This document shows, in pieces, positions 34,404 through 42,554 of a DNA stretch of 64,000 nucleotides (position 1 is its first letter; every line of letters begins with the position of its first letter). This stretch comes from an uncultured Eubacteriales bacterium (GTDB lineage Bacteria > Bacillota > Clostridia > Oscillospirales > CAG-272): positions 1 through 64,000 of the forward strand of contig CAKSLQ010000003.1 of the NCBI GenBank assembly GCA_934467415.1, read 5' to 3'. The position numbers were made by a program, and so were the translations under genes. The notes under the pieces were generated by a model. It made no database searches and was not told the DNA's origin. It was given only the letters and a program-made list of their open reading frames with translations.

Positions 34404-35302
34404 CGGGAGGCCTCCGCGGCTGCGGCCGCCGCAGCGGTGTACGTGACCGCCGGGGCGGGACGCGCCGAGCAGAACTGGTAGCTTTGCAGCGACTTTGCGC
34501 GCAGGACGTCGAGCAGCTTTTCCTCGCTGCCCTCCAGCACGAGCCGCAGGCTGTACTTGGTGAAATAGAAGGCGTAGTCCTCGATGCTCTCGGCGAGCTT
34601 TTCGCCGCCGATGCCGTCCGCGCGCAGGGCGACCGACCAGCCGCCGCGCCCCGCGGCGGTGAAAAAGTCGGTGCAGACATCGGACGAGAGCGTGTCAAAC
34701 GGCACGCAGAGCGCGACGGCACCCGGGCAGGCGGCCGCCAGCCGCAGAACATCGTCGAGGCAGTCGGCGTCCAGCCGGTCAAACACCAGCGTGATCTCGC
34801 CGATGCCTGCCGCCGCGTATTCTTTCAGCAGGGCGACCTCGTAGGCATAGCACACGTCGCGGATCTGCTCGTCTGCGTAGATCGAGCGCACCTCGAAAAG
34901 CCCCGTGATATTGCCCGCGGCAAGCGAAGTCATGGACGGCAGCGCCTTTGTGTCGCGCCCGAGCTTTGTGTCGGTCTCGGCGGCAAAGGTCGGCGCGCCG
35001 TCCTTGTAGAGCCAGACCGACGCATGTGCGTAGGGATCGTCGCCGCCCGTGAAGGCGGGCAGCGCCTCCGGCGTGACAAACTCGCCGTGTACGATGTGCT
35101 CGGCGATGGGGGAGGCGACTTCGGCCGAGAGATCGCTCGTCCCGGTGCGTTTGTGCGGCGCGGGTGCGGTCTCCGCCCGCCGCCCGAGGTAGGCGCCGAA
35201 GAGCGCCGTCGCGGCGAAGATCACGAGGATTACCGCAAGCCAGATGAAGAAATTCCGCACCGCACGGCGGCGGCGCTGGTCATATCGCTTGTAAACTGCC
35301 AC
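34400..35302 (-). CDS. membrane-anchored extracellular protein of unknown function (TIM-barrel-like C-terminus)
   Basis: 300 aa. A basic cytoplasmic start (KRYDQRRRRAV) and one membrane helix (FFIWLAVILVIFAATALFGAYL, given in two parts here: FFIWLAVILVIF and AATALFGAYL, about 18-39) are followed by a large outside domain. Regular strand-helix units (ITGLFEVRSIY, EITLVFDRLD, GAVALCVPFD, WSVALRADGIG, LRLVLEGSEE) suggest a beta/alpha barrel. No catalytic residues are identifiable. GTG start with AAAGGAG 9 nt upstream, directly after the PPIase stop. It may work with the PPIase at the cell surface. Confidence 0.7.
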   Translation of the reverse strand: MAVYKRYDQRRRRAVRNFFIWLAVILVIFAATALFGAYLGRRAETAPAPHKRTGTSDLSAEVASPIAEHIVHGEFVTPEALPAFTGGDDPYAHASVWLYKDGAPTFAAETDTKLGRDTKALPSMTSLAAGNITGLFEVRSIYADEQIRDVCYAYEVALLKEYAAAGIGEITLVFDRLDADCLDDVLRLAAACPGAVALCVPFDTLSSDVCTDFFTAAGRGGWSVALRADGIGGEKLAESIEDYAFYFTKYSLRLVLEGSEEKLLDVLRAKSLQSYQFCSARPAPAVTYTAAAAAAAEASR

Positions 35303-36325
35303 TTAATAAATCTCCTTTGCATCGAGCGCACGGACATAGTCCGCCTCGGTCACATGCAGGCGCGCGGCGCGCTCGTCGATCATCGCATAGAACCGCGCGT
35401 TCTGGTACTGGGACTTCAGCTCGTCGAAGTGCGCGGTGATGTAGCTCTCGTCCTTCGGCAGGCGGAGCAGGATGTGAAAGCCGTCGCTGCTCTCCACGAT
35501 GCCGCTGATTTCGCCGTCGGCGAGCGCGAACGCGGCCGCCTCAAAATCATCGGTCATTTCGCCGCGTGTGAAGTAGTAGCCGTCCGCCGGCATGGAAACG
35601 TCCTCGGAATAGCGGCCGATCAGCGTGGCAAAATCCACGCCGCCGCGGTAGGCGTCCAGCACCTCCTCGGCGATTTTGCGGTTGGCTTCGGCGTCCTCGC
35701 CGGGATCATTTTCGATGAAAATCTGCTTGACACGGACAAAATCATCGCCTTGCAGGATGGCGAGGATCGCGGCGTCGTCGCTCTCGATCGCGCCGTCCGC
35801 CGCCGTCATCGCGGCAAACAGCTTGTCCTCCGTGCCGTCCGCGCGCACGAGAAAGTCGAAGACCTGCTCGGTCATATAGTTGTTCTCCAGCTCCGCCGCG
35901 TAAGCGGATGCGCCGTAGTAGCCGCGCACGGCGTCGATGTATTCGATGGCGGATGCTCTGATGTCGCCGTCCGTGGGCGTGATGCCGTAGTCGGCGGCCA
36001 GCGAGATCATGCCGTAGAGGCCGCAGACCGCCTCGGCAACACGCGCGCGCACCGCGCGGTCGAGCGCGTCGGTCTCCGTTTCACCCGCGTCGTTTTTGTA
36101 GACGCCCTTCAGCTCGGCCTTGTAGTTCAGGTAGAAATAGCGGTAGAGGTCGTAGGTCACGGTGTAGCTCCCGGCGTAGAGCGCGGTTTGCCCGTAGCTT
36201 TCGCGGTAGGCGGCGTCGCGCTTTGCGCGGACGGCGCGCACGGCGGCGAAAACGCCGAGGGCGATCAGCACGAGTACGAGCGCCGCGGCAATGAGCCGGT
36301 ATTTATTTTTATGAAAATCAATCAT
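35303..36325 (-). CDS. membrane-anchored peptidylprolyl isomerase, parvulin/PrsA-like
   Basis: 340 aa. A basic N-terminus and a single membrane helix (IAAALVLVLIALGVFAAV) precede a SurA-type helical region. The parvulin core is at about 225-315: VKQIFIENDPG, GVDFATLIGRYSED, YFTRGEMTDDFEAAAFAL and GEISGIVESSDGFHILLR. It folds secreted proteins outside the membrane. No lipobox Cys is seen, so it is anchored by a helix, unlike PrsA. The ATG at 36325 has GGAG 7 nt upstream. First gene of a three-gene operon. Confidence 0.85.
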   Translation of the reverse strand: MIDFHKNKYRLIAAALVLVLIALGVFAAVRAVRAKRDAAYRESYGQTALYAGSYTVTYDLYRYFYLNYKAELKGVYKNDAGETETDALDRAVRARVAEAVCGLYGMISLAADYGITPTDGDIRASAIEYIDAVRGYYGASAYAAELENNYMTEQVFDFLVRADGTEDKLFAAMTAADGAIESDDAAILAILQGDDFVRVKQIFIENDPGEDAEANRKIAEEVLDAYRGGVDFATLIGRYSEDVSMPADGYYFTRGEMTDDFEAAAFALADGEISGIVESSDGFHILLRLPKDESYITAHFDELKSQYQNARFYAMIDERAARLHVTEADYVRALDAKEIY

Positions 36326-36353
36326 AACGGTCTCCGTGAGGTGATTTTGAGAG

Positions 36354-36469
36354 AAGCCTCCCTTGTGCAAAGGGAGGTGTCACGGCTTGCCGTGACGGAG
36401 GGATTGTTTTGTACGGAACAACCCCTCAGCCGCCATGCGGCGGCAGCTCCCCTTGCACAGGGGAGCCTT
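36354..36469. repeat. composite palindromic intergenic repeat, copy 7
   Basis: Left arm AAGCCTCCCTTGTGCAAAGGGAGG with a TCACGGCTTGCCGTGA hairpin; right arm AGCTCCCCTTGCACAGGGGAGCCTT with CCGCCATGCGGCGG. The central GGATTGTTTTGTACGGAACAACCCC is also symmetric. It is closely related to copy 9 at 62802. Confidence 0.8.
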
Positions 36470-36535
36470 GTGTGCCTTCTTCCTTATTATCATACAATAC
36501 TTCACCGCGGATAGCAAGAATTTGCGGAAAAAATC

Positions 36536-36564
36536 TTGACAAAGCCGGACGTGCGGGGTATACT
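36536..36564 (+). promoter_or_regulatory. promoter of the zinc-uptake operon
   Basis: TTGACA (36536-36541), a 17-bp spacer and TATACT (36559-36564). Confidence 0.85.
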
Positions 36565-36565
36565 G

Positions 36566-36602
36566 TTCGTTGTAATTTGAATTTGAATTTCAATTTCGAT
36601 TT
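36566..36602 (+). promoter_or_regulatory. AT-rich imperfect dyad, candidate Zur/Fur box
   Basis: Just downstream of the -10 box, the sequence TGTAATTTGAATTTGAATTTC continues to TTTCGA. Its core TTGAA-T-TTCAA is a perfect dyad with repeated AATTTG/CAATTT half-sites. Position over the transcription start would block RNA polymerase. The likely ligand protein is the Fur-family regulator encoded next. Binding is inferred. Confidence 0.5.
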
Positions 36603-36615
36603 TGAGGAATGCAAA

Positions 36616-37032
36616 ATGGGATACAATACAAAGCAGAAGAGCGCCGTGCTCGACTGTCTGGCGCGGCACAGAAACGAGAGCCTGACGGTGGACGGTGTGG
36701 TCGCCGCGCTCGGCGCGGAGGGCGTGAAGGCCGGGCGCAGCACGGTCTATCGCCACCTGGAGGAGCTTTGCCGCGAGGGGGCGATCAGCCGCTTTGCCGC
36801 CGAGAGCGGCAAGAGTGCGACCTACCGCGTGATCGGCAGCGAATGCGGCGACGACTGCCATTTTCATCTGATCTGCACCGCGTGCGGCGAGGTCTGCCAC
36901 ACGCACTGTCACGAGCTGGAGGCGCTGTTTGCCCACATGGCGGCGGCGCACGGCTTCTCGGTGGACGAAAAGAAGACCATGCTGTACGGCGTCTGCGAGA
37001 AGTGCCGGAAAAAAGGGGAGAGGGAAGTATGA
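36616..37032 (+). CDS. Fur-family regulator, probably Zur-type
   Basis: 138 aa. The winged helix has the STVYRHLEELCREG recognition segment. Metal-site features include CHFHLICTACGEVCHTHCHELE and a C-terminal CEKC; the CxxC pairs form the structural zinc site. Zur is preferred over PerR or Fur because the next three genes encode a zinc-type ABC transporter with a His-rich binding protein. GAGGA precedes the ATG. The stop overlaps the next start. Confidence 0.88.
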   Translation: MGYNTKQKSAVLDCLARHRNESLTVDGVVAALGAEGVKAGRSTVYRHLEELCREGAISRFAAESGKSATYRVIGSECGDDCHFHLICTACGEVCHTHCHELEALFAHMAAAHGFSVDEKKTMLYGVCEKCRKKGEREV

Positions 37033-37994
37033 GACGGTTTTTGACTTTGACTCTGGCGGCGCTGCTTGTCGGCGCGCTGCTTGCATCCTGCGGCGCGCCG
37101 CAGGCGGACGACGGCCGGGTGCAGGTGGTGGCCACGCTGTTCCCGCAGTACGATTTCGCAAAGAATATCGCGGGCGACCGCGCGGACGTGACGCTGCTGC
37201 TCGATTTCGGCGCGGACGCGCACACCTATGACCCCACGCCCGCCGATATTCTGCAAATCGCGCGCGCCGACCTGTTCATCTACACCGGCGGCGGCATGGA
37301 GCTGTGGGCGGAGAAGCTGCTCGCGAGCGCGGACATTGCCGATGCCGTTTCGCGCGGCAGTCTGCGCGTGCTCGACCTTTCCGCGACCGTGCCGCTGCTC
37401 CCCGCCGACCACGGCGGCGCCGAGGAAGAACACGAGCATGACCACGACGATGACCACGACCACGACGAATTTGATCCGCACATCTGGACGTCGATCGAAA
37501 ACGCCGAGACGATGTGCGCCGCCATCGCGGACGCGCTCACGGCGCTGGACGCCGACGGCGGCGCGGCCTATGCCGCCAACCTTGCCGCCTACACGGCAAA
37601 GCTCGACGCGCTCGACGCGCGGATGCAGGCCGTGCGCACCGCCGCCGTGCGGGACACGGTCTGCTTCGGCGGTTCCTTTGCCTTTGCCTATCTCTTTGAC
37701 GAGTACGACCTTGCGCACCGCTCGGTCTTCTCGGGCTGCGCCTCGCACACCGAGGCGTCCCCGGCGGCGATGCTTTCGCTGGTGAACGCCGTGCGCGAGA
37801 CCGGCGCTGTCGCCGTGCTCTACGACAGCCCGTCCGAGGAAAAGACCGCCGCGGCCATCGCCGCCGAGACGGGAACGAAGGTGCTGCGCCTGCACGCAAT
37901 CCACAATATCACGAGGGACGAGTACGACGCGGGCGAGGACTATCTTTCGCTCATGGCACAAAACATCGAAGTATTGAAGGAAGTGCTGGACTGA
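37029..37994 (+). CDS. znuA: zinc ABC transporter substrate-binding lipoprotein (ZnuA/AdcA type)
   Basis: 321 aa. Signal peptide with lipobox LLASC (Cys at about 20). ATLFPQYDFAKNIAGDRADV is the cluster A-I start. A His/Asp-rich loop (EEEHEHDHDDDHDHDEFDPH, about 136-155) lies before HIWTS, as in zinc-specific proteins. Metal ligands are the His in DAHTYDPTP, the His of FDPHIW, a His in ASHTEASP and a late Asp/Glu. It captures Zn2+ outside the membrane. Confidence 0.93.
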   Translation: MRRFLTLTLAALLVGALLASCGAPQADDGRVQVVATLFPQYDFAKNIAGDRADVTLLLDFGADAHTYDPTPADILQIARADLFIYTGGGMELWAEKLLASADIADAVSRGSLRVLDLSATVPLLPADHGGAEEEHEHDHDDDHDHDEFDPHIWTSIENAETMCAAIADALTALDADGGAAYAANLAAYTAKLDALDARMQAVRTAAVRDTVCFGGSFAFAYLFDEYDLAHRSVFSGCASHTEASPAAMLSLVNAVRETGAVAVLYDSPSEEKTAAAIAAETGTKVLRLHAIHNITRDEYDAGEDYLSLMAQNIEVLKEVLD

Positions 37995-38707
37995 TGGACG
38001 TGATCGTCTGCAAAAATCTGACCGTCCGCAACGAGCGGACGCTGGCGCTGGACGATGTGAGCTTTGCGGTGCGCAAGGGCGAGTTTCTCACCATCGTCGG
38101 CGAAAACGGCGCGGGCAAATCCACGCTGGTGAAGACCATCCTCGGCATGACGGCGCCCGACGCGGGCAGCGTGGAGATCGACGCCGGGACGGTCGGCCGC
38201 ATCGGCTACATGCCGCAGCAGTCGAGCGCGCAGCGCGACTTTCCCGCAAGCGTGCGCGAGGTCGTGCTGTCGGGCTGCGTCGGCGGAACGGGGCTTTTGC
38301 CCTTTTACAGCCGCGCACAGAAGGCGGCGGCGCGCGCCAACATGGACCTGCTCGGCGTGACGCCCTTTGTCAAAAAGAATTACCGCGCGCTCTCGGGCGG
38401 ACAGCAGCAGCGCGTGCTGCTCTGCCGTGCGCTCTGTGCCGCGGGCGAGGTGCTGCTGCTCGACGAACCGACCACCGGGCTTGACCCGCTGGTGACCAAG
38501 GAACTGTACACCACGATCAAGCATCTGTCACTCGAGCACGGGATGACCGTCATCATGGTCTCGCACGACGTGGACGCGGCGCTCCGCTATTCCGACCGCA
38601 TCCTGCATCTGGCCACGTCGCTGAAGTTTATCGGCACGCCGCAGGATTATCTGACAACGCCGTTCGGCGCGGAGTTTTCCGAAGAGGGGGGTGTGCAGAA
38701 TGGCTGA
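37994..38707 (+). CDS. znuC: zinc ABC transporter ATP-binding protein
   Basis: 237 aa. Walker A GENGAGKST (about 37-45), Q-loop MPQQSS, signature LSGGQQQR, Walker B VLLLDEPTTGLD and H-loop SHD are intact. It overlaps znuA by 1 nt and reaches past the start of the permease gene. It powers zinc uptake. Confidence 0.95.
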   Translation: MDVIVCKNLTVRNERTLALDDVSFAVRKGEFLTIVGENGAGKSTLVKTILGMTAPDAGSVEIDAGTVGRIGYMPQQSSAQRDFPASVREVVLSGCVGGTGLLPFYSRAQKAAARANMDLLGVTPFVKKNYRALSGGQQQRVLLCRALCAAGEVLLLDEPTTGLDPLVTKELYTTIKHLSLEHGMTVIMVSHDVDAALRYSDRILHLATSLKFIGTPQDYLTTPFGAEFSEEGGVQNG

Positions 38708-39512
38708 GCTGCTTTCGTCCGTCTTTTCACTGACCGTGATGCGCTATGCGCTCATCGTCGGCGTGCCGGTTGCGCTCTGCGCGGCGCTGCTCGGCGTGCT
38801 GCTCGTGCTGCGCCGCTATTCCATGATCGGCGACGGGCTTTCGCACGTCGGCTTCGGCGCGCTCTCAGTCGCCTATGCGCTGCACATGGCGCCGATGGCG
38901 GTGGCCGTGCCGGTTGTCATCCTTGCCGCCTTTCTGCTGCTCGGGCTGTCCGGCAGCCGCCGCCTGCGCGGCGACAGCGCGATCGCCGTGCTGTCCTCCT
39001 CCGCGCTGGCGCTCGGTGTCGTCGCCAATTCGCTGGCCGGCGGCAGCGCGACCGACCTTTCCGGTTACCTGTTCGGCAGCATCCTCACCCTGACCCGCGC
39101 GGACGTGATCCTCTCGGTCTCGCTTTCCGCCGTGGTCATCTTCCTGTTTGTCCTGTTCAAGAACCGCATCTTTGCCGTCACCTTTGACGAGCCGTTTGCC
39201 AAGAGCGCGGGCGTGCGCGTCGGGCTGTACAACGGGCTGCTCGCGCTGCTCATCGCCGTGACCGTCGTGGTCGGTATGCGCATCGTCGGCACGATGCTCA
39301 TCTCCAGCCTCATCATCTTCCCGGCGCTCGGCGCGATGCAGCTGGCGGGCAGCTTCCGCGGCGTGGTGCTGCTCTCGGCGCTCATCTCGGTTGTCTCCTT
39401 CCTCTGCGGCCTGCTTTTTGCCGTGACGCTGCCCGCCGGGGCGACCATCGTGCTCTGCAATCTCGCCGCGCTGCTCCTCTGCACGGTTCTCGGCAAGGTC
39501 ATAAAGCATTGA
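38700..39512 (+). CDS. znuB: zinc ABC transporter permease (ZnuB type)
   Basis: 270 aa with about eight helices. RRYSMIGDGLSHVGFGALSV, FGSILTLTRADV and the late GTMLISSLIIFPALGA are family motifs of ABC-3 permeases. The ATG at 38700 follows GAGGGGGG by about 8 nt; a GTG at 38691 lies in the purine run and is less likely. After it there is only a short ACAGG..CCTGT hairpin at about 39520. Confidence 0.94.
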   Translation: MAELLSSVFSLTVMRYALIVGVPVALCAALLGVLLVLRRYSMIGDGLSHVGFGALSVAYALHMAPMAVAVPVVILAAFLLLGLSGSRRLRGDSAIAVLSSSALALGVVANSLAGGSATDLSGYLFGSILTLTRADVILSVSLSAVVIFLFVLFKNRIFAVTFDEPFAKSAGVRVGLYNGLLALLIAVTVVVGMRIVGTMLISSLIIFPALGAMQLAGSFRGVVLLSALISVVSFLCGLLFAVTLPAGATIVLCNLAALLLCTVLGKVIKH

Positions 39513-39583
39513 CGAAAAACAGGCGCTTTTCCTGTGAAAAATGCCGAAATGGCAAAGAAGTCTATAAAATCTCATAAAGATTC

Positions 39584-39611
39584 TTGCATTTTTGGTCAAA
39601 TGTGCTATAAT
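39584..39611 (+). promoter_or_regulatory. promoter of the BMP lipoprotein gene
   Basis: TTGCAT (39584-39589), a 16-bp spacer and TATAAT (39606-39611). The leader is ~40 nt, with a GGGCGTTTTGCGCCC hairpin and AGGAGG before the ATG. Confidence 0.8.
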
Positions 39612-39659
39612 AGATATATCAAGCGGGCGTTTTGCGCCCTGCATTAGGAGGAAAGACTT

Positions 39660-40853
39660 ATGAAGAAATTTCTGGCGCTTGCGCTCGCGGCAGTGATGCT
39701 GCTCAGCGTTTGCCTCGTCGGCTGCGGCAAGAAGGATCCCGCAAACACCGGCGACACGCAGAAGACCGAAGACACGCAGAAGACCGAAAAGACCGAACAG
39801 ACCGATCCCGCGGGCAAGGCCGATCTGGCTGCCGGCGACATCGCCGACAACATGACCTCGGCTGATGGCAAGTATGAGATCGCGTTCGTCACCGACGTCG
39901 GCTCGCTGAAGGACCAGTCCTTCAACCAGGGCACGTGGGAAGGCGTCAAGAAGTACGCTTATGACAACGACAAGTCCTACAAGTACTATCAGCCCGCAAA
40001 CGGCGATAAGGCGACCGATGACGACCGCTTCAATGCCATGAAGGCAGCGGCGGACGCAGGCGCGAAGATCATCGTCTGCGCAGGCTTCCTGCAGGAGACC
40101 GCACTCCGTAAAGCAGCGGAGACCTTCCCCGAAGTGAAGTTTGTCTTCATCGACGGCTATCCGATCGGCTTTAAGAACGTTGCACCGATCTCCTTCCAGG
40201 AGGAGCAGTCCGGTTACCTCGCAGGTTACGCGGCTGTCAAGGAAGGCTACACGAAGCTCGGCTTCTCGGGCGGCGGCGGCGGCGAGAACCCCGCATGCTG
40301 CAGATTCGGCTACGGCTTTGTTCAGGGCGCGAATGACGCGGCCAAGGCAGACGGCAAGACCGTCGAGATGAACTACAGCTGGCTGTTCGGCAACACCTTC
40401 TCGGCATCGTCCGAGCTCCAGACCATGCTCAACGGCTGGTACACCAACGGTACCGAGGTCGTCTTCTGCTGCGGCGGCTCGATGTGCCAGTCCGCATTTG
40501 CGGCAGCCGCTGCAAACGACGGCGTCGTCATCGGCGTTGACGTTGACCAGTCCAGCCAGTCCGAGACGGTCGTCACTTCGGCAATGAAGGGTCTGTCCGA
40601 GTCGGTTATTTTCGCGCTTGACAAGTTCTATGCAGGCGGGTTTGAGGCCCTCGGCGATGTTTCCACCGTCCTCGGCGCTGCCAACGACGCAGTCGGTCTG
40701 CCGACCGCAACCTGGAGCTTCAAGAGCTTCTCCGTCGAAGATTACAACGCGCTCCTTAAGTCCATGAAGGACGGCAAGGTCACGGTGGACAACGACTATG
40801 CGAAGCTCGCGGCTGACCTGTTTGCAAATGTCAAGCTCAACATCGTTGAGTAA
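39660..40853 (+). CDS. BMP-family ABC transporter substrate-binding lipoprotein (probably nucleoside)
   Basis: 397 aa. Lipobox SVCLVGC (Cys at about 22) is followed by a Lys/Thr/Asp linker. IAFVTDVGSLKDQSFNQGTWEG is the PnrA/BmpA N-terminal motif; the ligand region includes EEQSGYLAGYAAV and GVDVDQSSQS. BMP proteins bind purine or pyrimidine nucleosides. Codon use is strongly biased to preferred codons, which suggests high expression. A strong ribosome-binding site (AGGAGGAAAG) precedes the ATG. Confidence 0.93.
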   Translation: MKKFLALALAAVMLLSVCLVGCGKKDPANTGDTQKTEDTQKTEKTEQTDPAGKADLAAGDIADNMTSADGKYEIAFVTDVGSLKDQSFNQGTWEGVKKYAYDNDKSYKYYQPANGDKATDDDRFNAMKAAADAGAKIIVCAGFLQETALRKAAETFPEVKFVFIDGYPIGFKNVAPISFQEEQSGYLAGYAAVKEGYTKLGFSGGGGGENPACCRFGYGFVQGANDAAKADGKTVEMNYSWLFGNTFSASSELQTMLNGWYTNGTEVVFCCGGSMCQSAFAAAAANDGVVIGVDVDQSSQSETVVTSAMKGLSESVIFALDKFYAGGFEALGDVSTVLGAANDAVGLPTATWSFKSFSVEDYNALLKSMKDGKVTVDNDYAKLAADLFANVKLNIVE

Positions 40854-40886
40854 GTGATCCTGTAGAGCAGGAGGAATCCTGTAAGG

Positions 40887-40916
40887 CAGGGGGAGGCTCC
40901 GCCTCCCCCTGTTTTT
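40887..40916 (+). terminator. hairpin between the binding protein and its transporter (partial terminator)
   Basis: CAGGGGGAGGC / GCCTCCCCCTG with TCC loop and TTTTT. Its place between a highly expressed binding-protein gene and the transport genes suits a partial terminator that sets the ratio of products. Confidence 0.8.
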
Positions 40917-40991
40917 GATAAAAGGAGCCTTCATAAGTTTATATTCCGGAGTAAAGGAAGCTTTTGCACGGCAGAAGCCACGGTTTGAATT

Positions 40992-42554
40992 ATGGCACAG
41001 AATACAAATCAAAGTGACTACATCATCGAGATGCGGCACATCACCAAGGTGTTTCCCGGCATCGTGGCCAACGATGATGTGACGCTGACGCTGCGGCGCG
41101 GCGAGATTCACGCCCTGCTCGGCGAGAACGGCGCGGGCAAGTCCACGCTGATGTCGGTGCTGTTCGGGCTGTACCGGCCCGAGAGCGGCGAGATTCTCAA
41201 AAACGGCGAGGTCGTGAAGATCAATGACCCCAACGACGCCACCGCGCTCGGCATCGGCATGGTGCATCAGCACTTCAAGCTGATCGACGTGTTCACCGTC
41301 CTCGACAACATCATTCTCGGCGCCGAGACGACAAAGCTCGGCTTTCTGCAAAAGAAGGCGGCGCGCCGCGCCGTGACCGCGCTGTCCGAGAAATACGGCC
41401 TTGCGGTTGACCTCGACGCGAAGATCGAGGACATCACGGTCGGGATGCAGCAGCGCGTGGAGATCCTCAAGATGCTCTACCGCGACAATGAGATTCTGAT
41501 CTTCGACGAGCCGACGGCGGTGCTGACCCCGCAGGAGATCGACGAGCTGATGAAGATCATGAAGGGCTTTGCCGCCGACGGCAAGTCGATTTTGTTCATC
41601 ACGCACAAGCTCAATGAGATCATGGCGGTGGCGGACCGCGTGACGGTCCTGCGCAAGGGCAAGTGCATCGGCACGGTCAACACGGCGGACGTCACCAAGG
41701 AGGAGCTGTCCACCATGATGGTCGGCAGACCGGTACAGCTCGAGGTCGTCAAGGACGAATGTCACCCCGGCGCGCCGATCCTCGAGGTGCGCGGCCTGAC
41801 CGTCCCCTCCCGCCTGCACAAGAAACCGGCGGTGAATAACGTCAGCTTTGACGTGCGCGCGGGCGAGATTGTCTGCGTCGCGGGCATCGACGGCAACGGG
41901 CAGGCGGAGCTGATCGAGGGCATCACGGGGCTTGACCGCATCACGGGCGGCGACATCAGGCTCTGCGGCAGGGAGATCACGCACCAGAGCGTCCGCCGCC
42001 GTGCGGACGCGGGCATGGCGCACATCCCCGCCGACCGGCACAAGCACGGGCTTGTGCTCGGCAACACGCTGGAGGAGAACATCGTGCTCCAGCGCTTCCG
42101 CGATAAGGAGTTTCAGAATCACGGCTTCATCCGCTTCGACGAGGTGCGCAGGTACGCAAACGAGCTGATCGAGCGCTTCGATGTCCGCAGCGGGCAGGGC
42201 GCGGTCACCACGGTGCGCTCCATGTCGGGCGGCAACCAGCAGAAGGCGATCGTCGCCCGCGAGCTGGATCGGAAGAAGCCGCTGCTGATTGCCGTGCAGC
42301 CGACGCGCGGACTGGACGTCGGCGCGATCGAGTCCATCCACGCGGCGCTCGTGCGCGAGCGCGACGCGGGACGCGGCGTGCTGCTCGTCTCGCTGGAGCT
42401 GGACGAGGTCATGAGCCTGTCCGACCGCATCCTCGTGATTTACGAGGGCGAGATCGTCGGCGAGCTGGACCCGAAGAAGACAACGCCCGAGGAGCTGGGT
42501 CTCTACATGGCGGGCGCCAAACGCAACGTGGGGGAGGACAAAAAACATGCGTAA
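40992..42554 (+). CDS. BMP-type ABC transporter ATP-binding protein (two ABC domains)
   Basis: 520 aa. Two ATPase halves: the first has Walker A GENGAGKST, Walker B ILIFDEPTAVL and a TVGMQQRVEIL signature; the second has VAGIDGNGQAEL instead of a normal Walker A, then SMSGGNQQK and AVQPTRGLD. This intact-plus-degenerate layout is normal for NupA/YufO-type nucleoside importers and sugar importers. The ribosome-binding site is weak. It overlaps the next permease by 8 nt. Confidence 0.94.
   Translation: MAQNTNQSDYIIEMRHITKVFPGIVANDDVTLTLRRGEIHALLGENGAGKSTLMSVLFGLYRPESGEILKNGEVVKINDPNDATALGIGMVHQHFKLIDVFTVLDNIILGAETTKLGFLQKKAARRAVTALSEKYGLAVDLDAKIEDITVGMQQRVEILKMLYRDNEILIFDEPTAVLTPQEIDELMKIMKGFAADGKSILFITHKLNEIMAVADRVTVLRKGKCIGTVNTADVTKEELSTMMVGRPVQLEVVKDECHPGAPILEVRGLTVPSRLHKKPAVNNVSFDVRAGEIVCVAGIDGNGQAELIEGITGLDRITGGDIRLCGREITHQSVRRRADAGMAHIPADRHKHGLVLGNTLEENIVLQRFRDKEFQNHGFIRFDEVRRYANELIERFDVRSGQGAVTTVRSMSGGNQQKAIVARELDRKKPLLIAVQPTRGLDVGAIESIHAALVRERDAGRGVLLVSLELDEVMSLSDRILVIYEGEIVGELDPKKTTPEELGLYMAGAKRNVGEDKKHA

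Noticed and set aside
39513..39659. Riboswitch before the BMP lipoprotein gene
   Set aside because: The promoter leaves only a ~40-nt leader with one small hairpin, too short for a known purine or other nucleoside aptamer.
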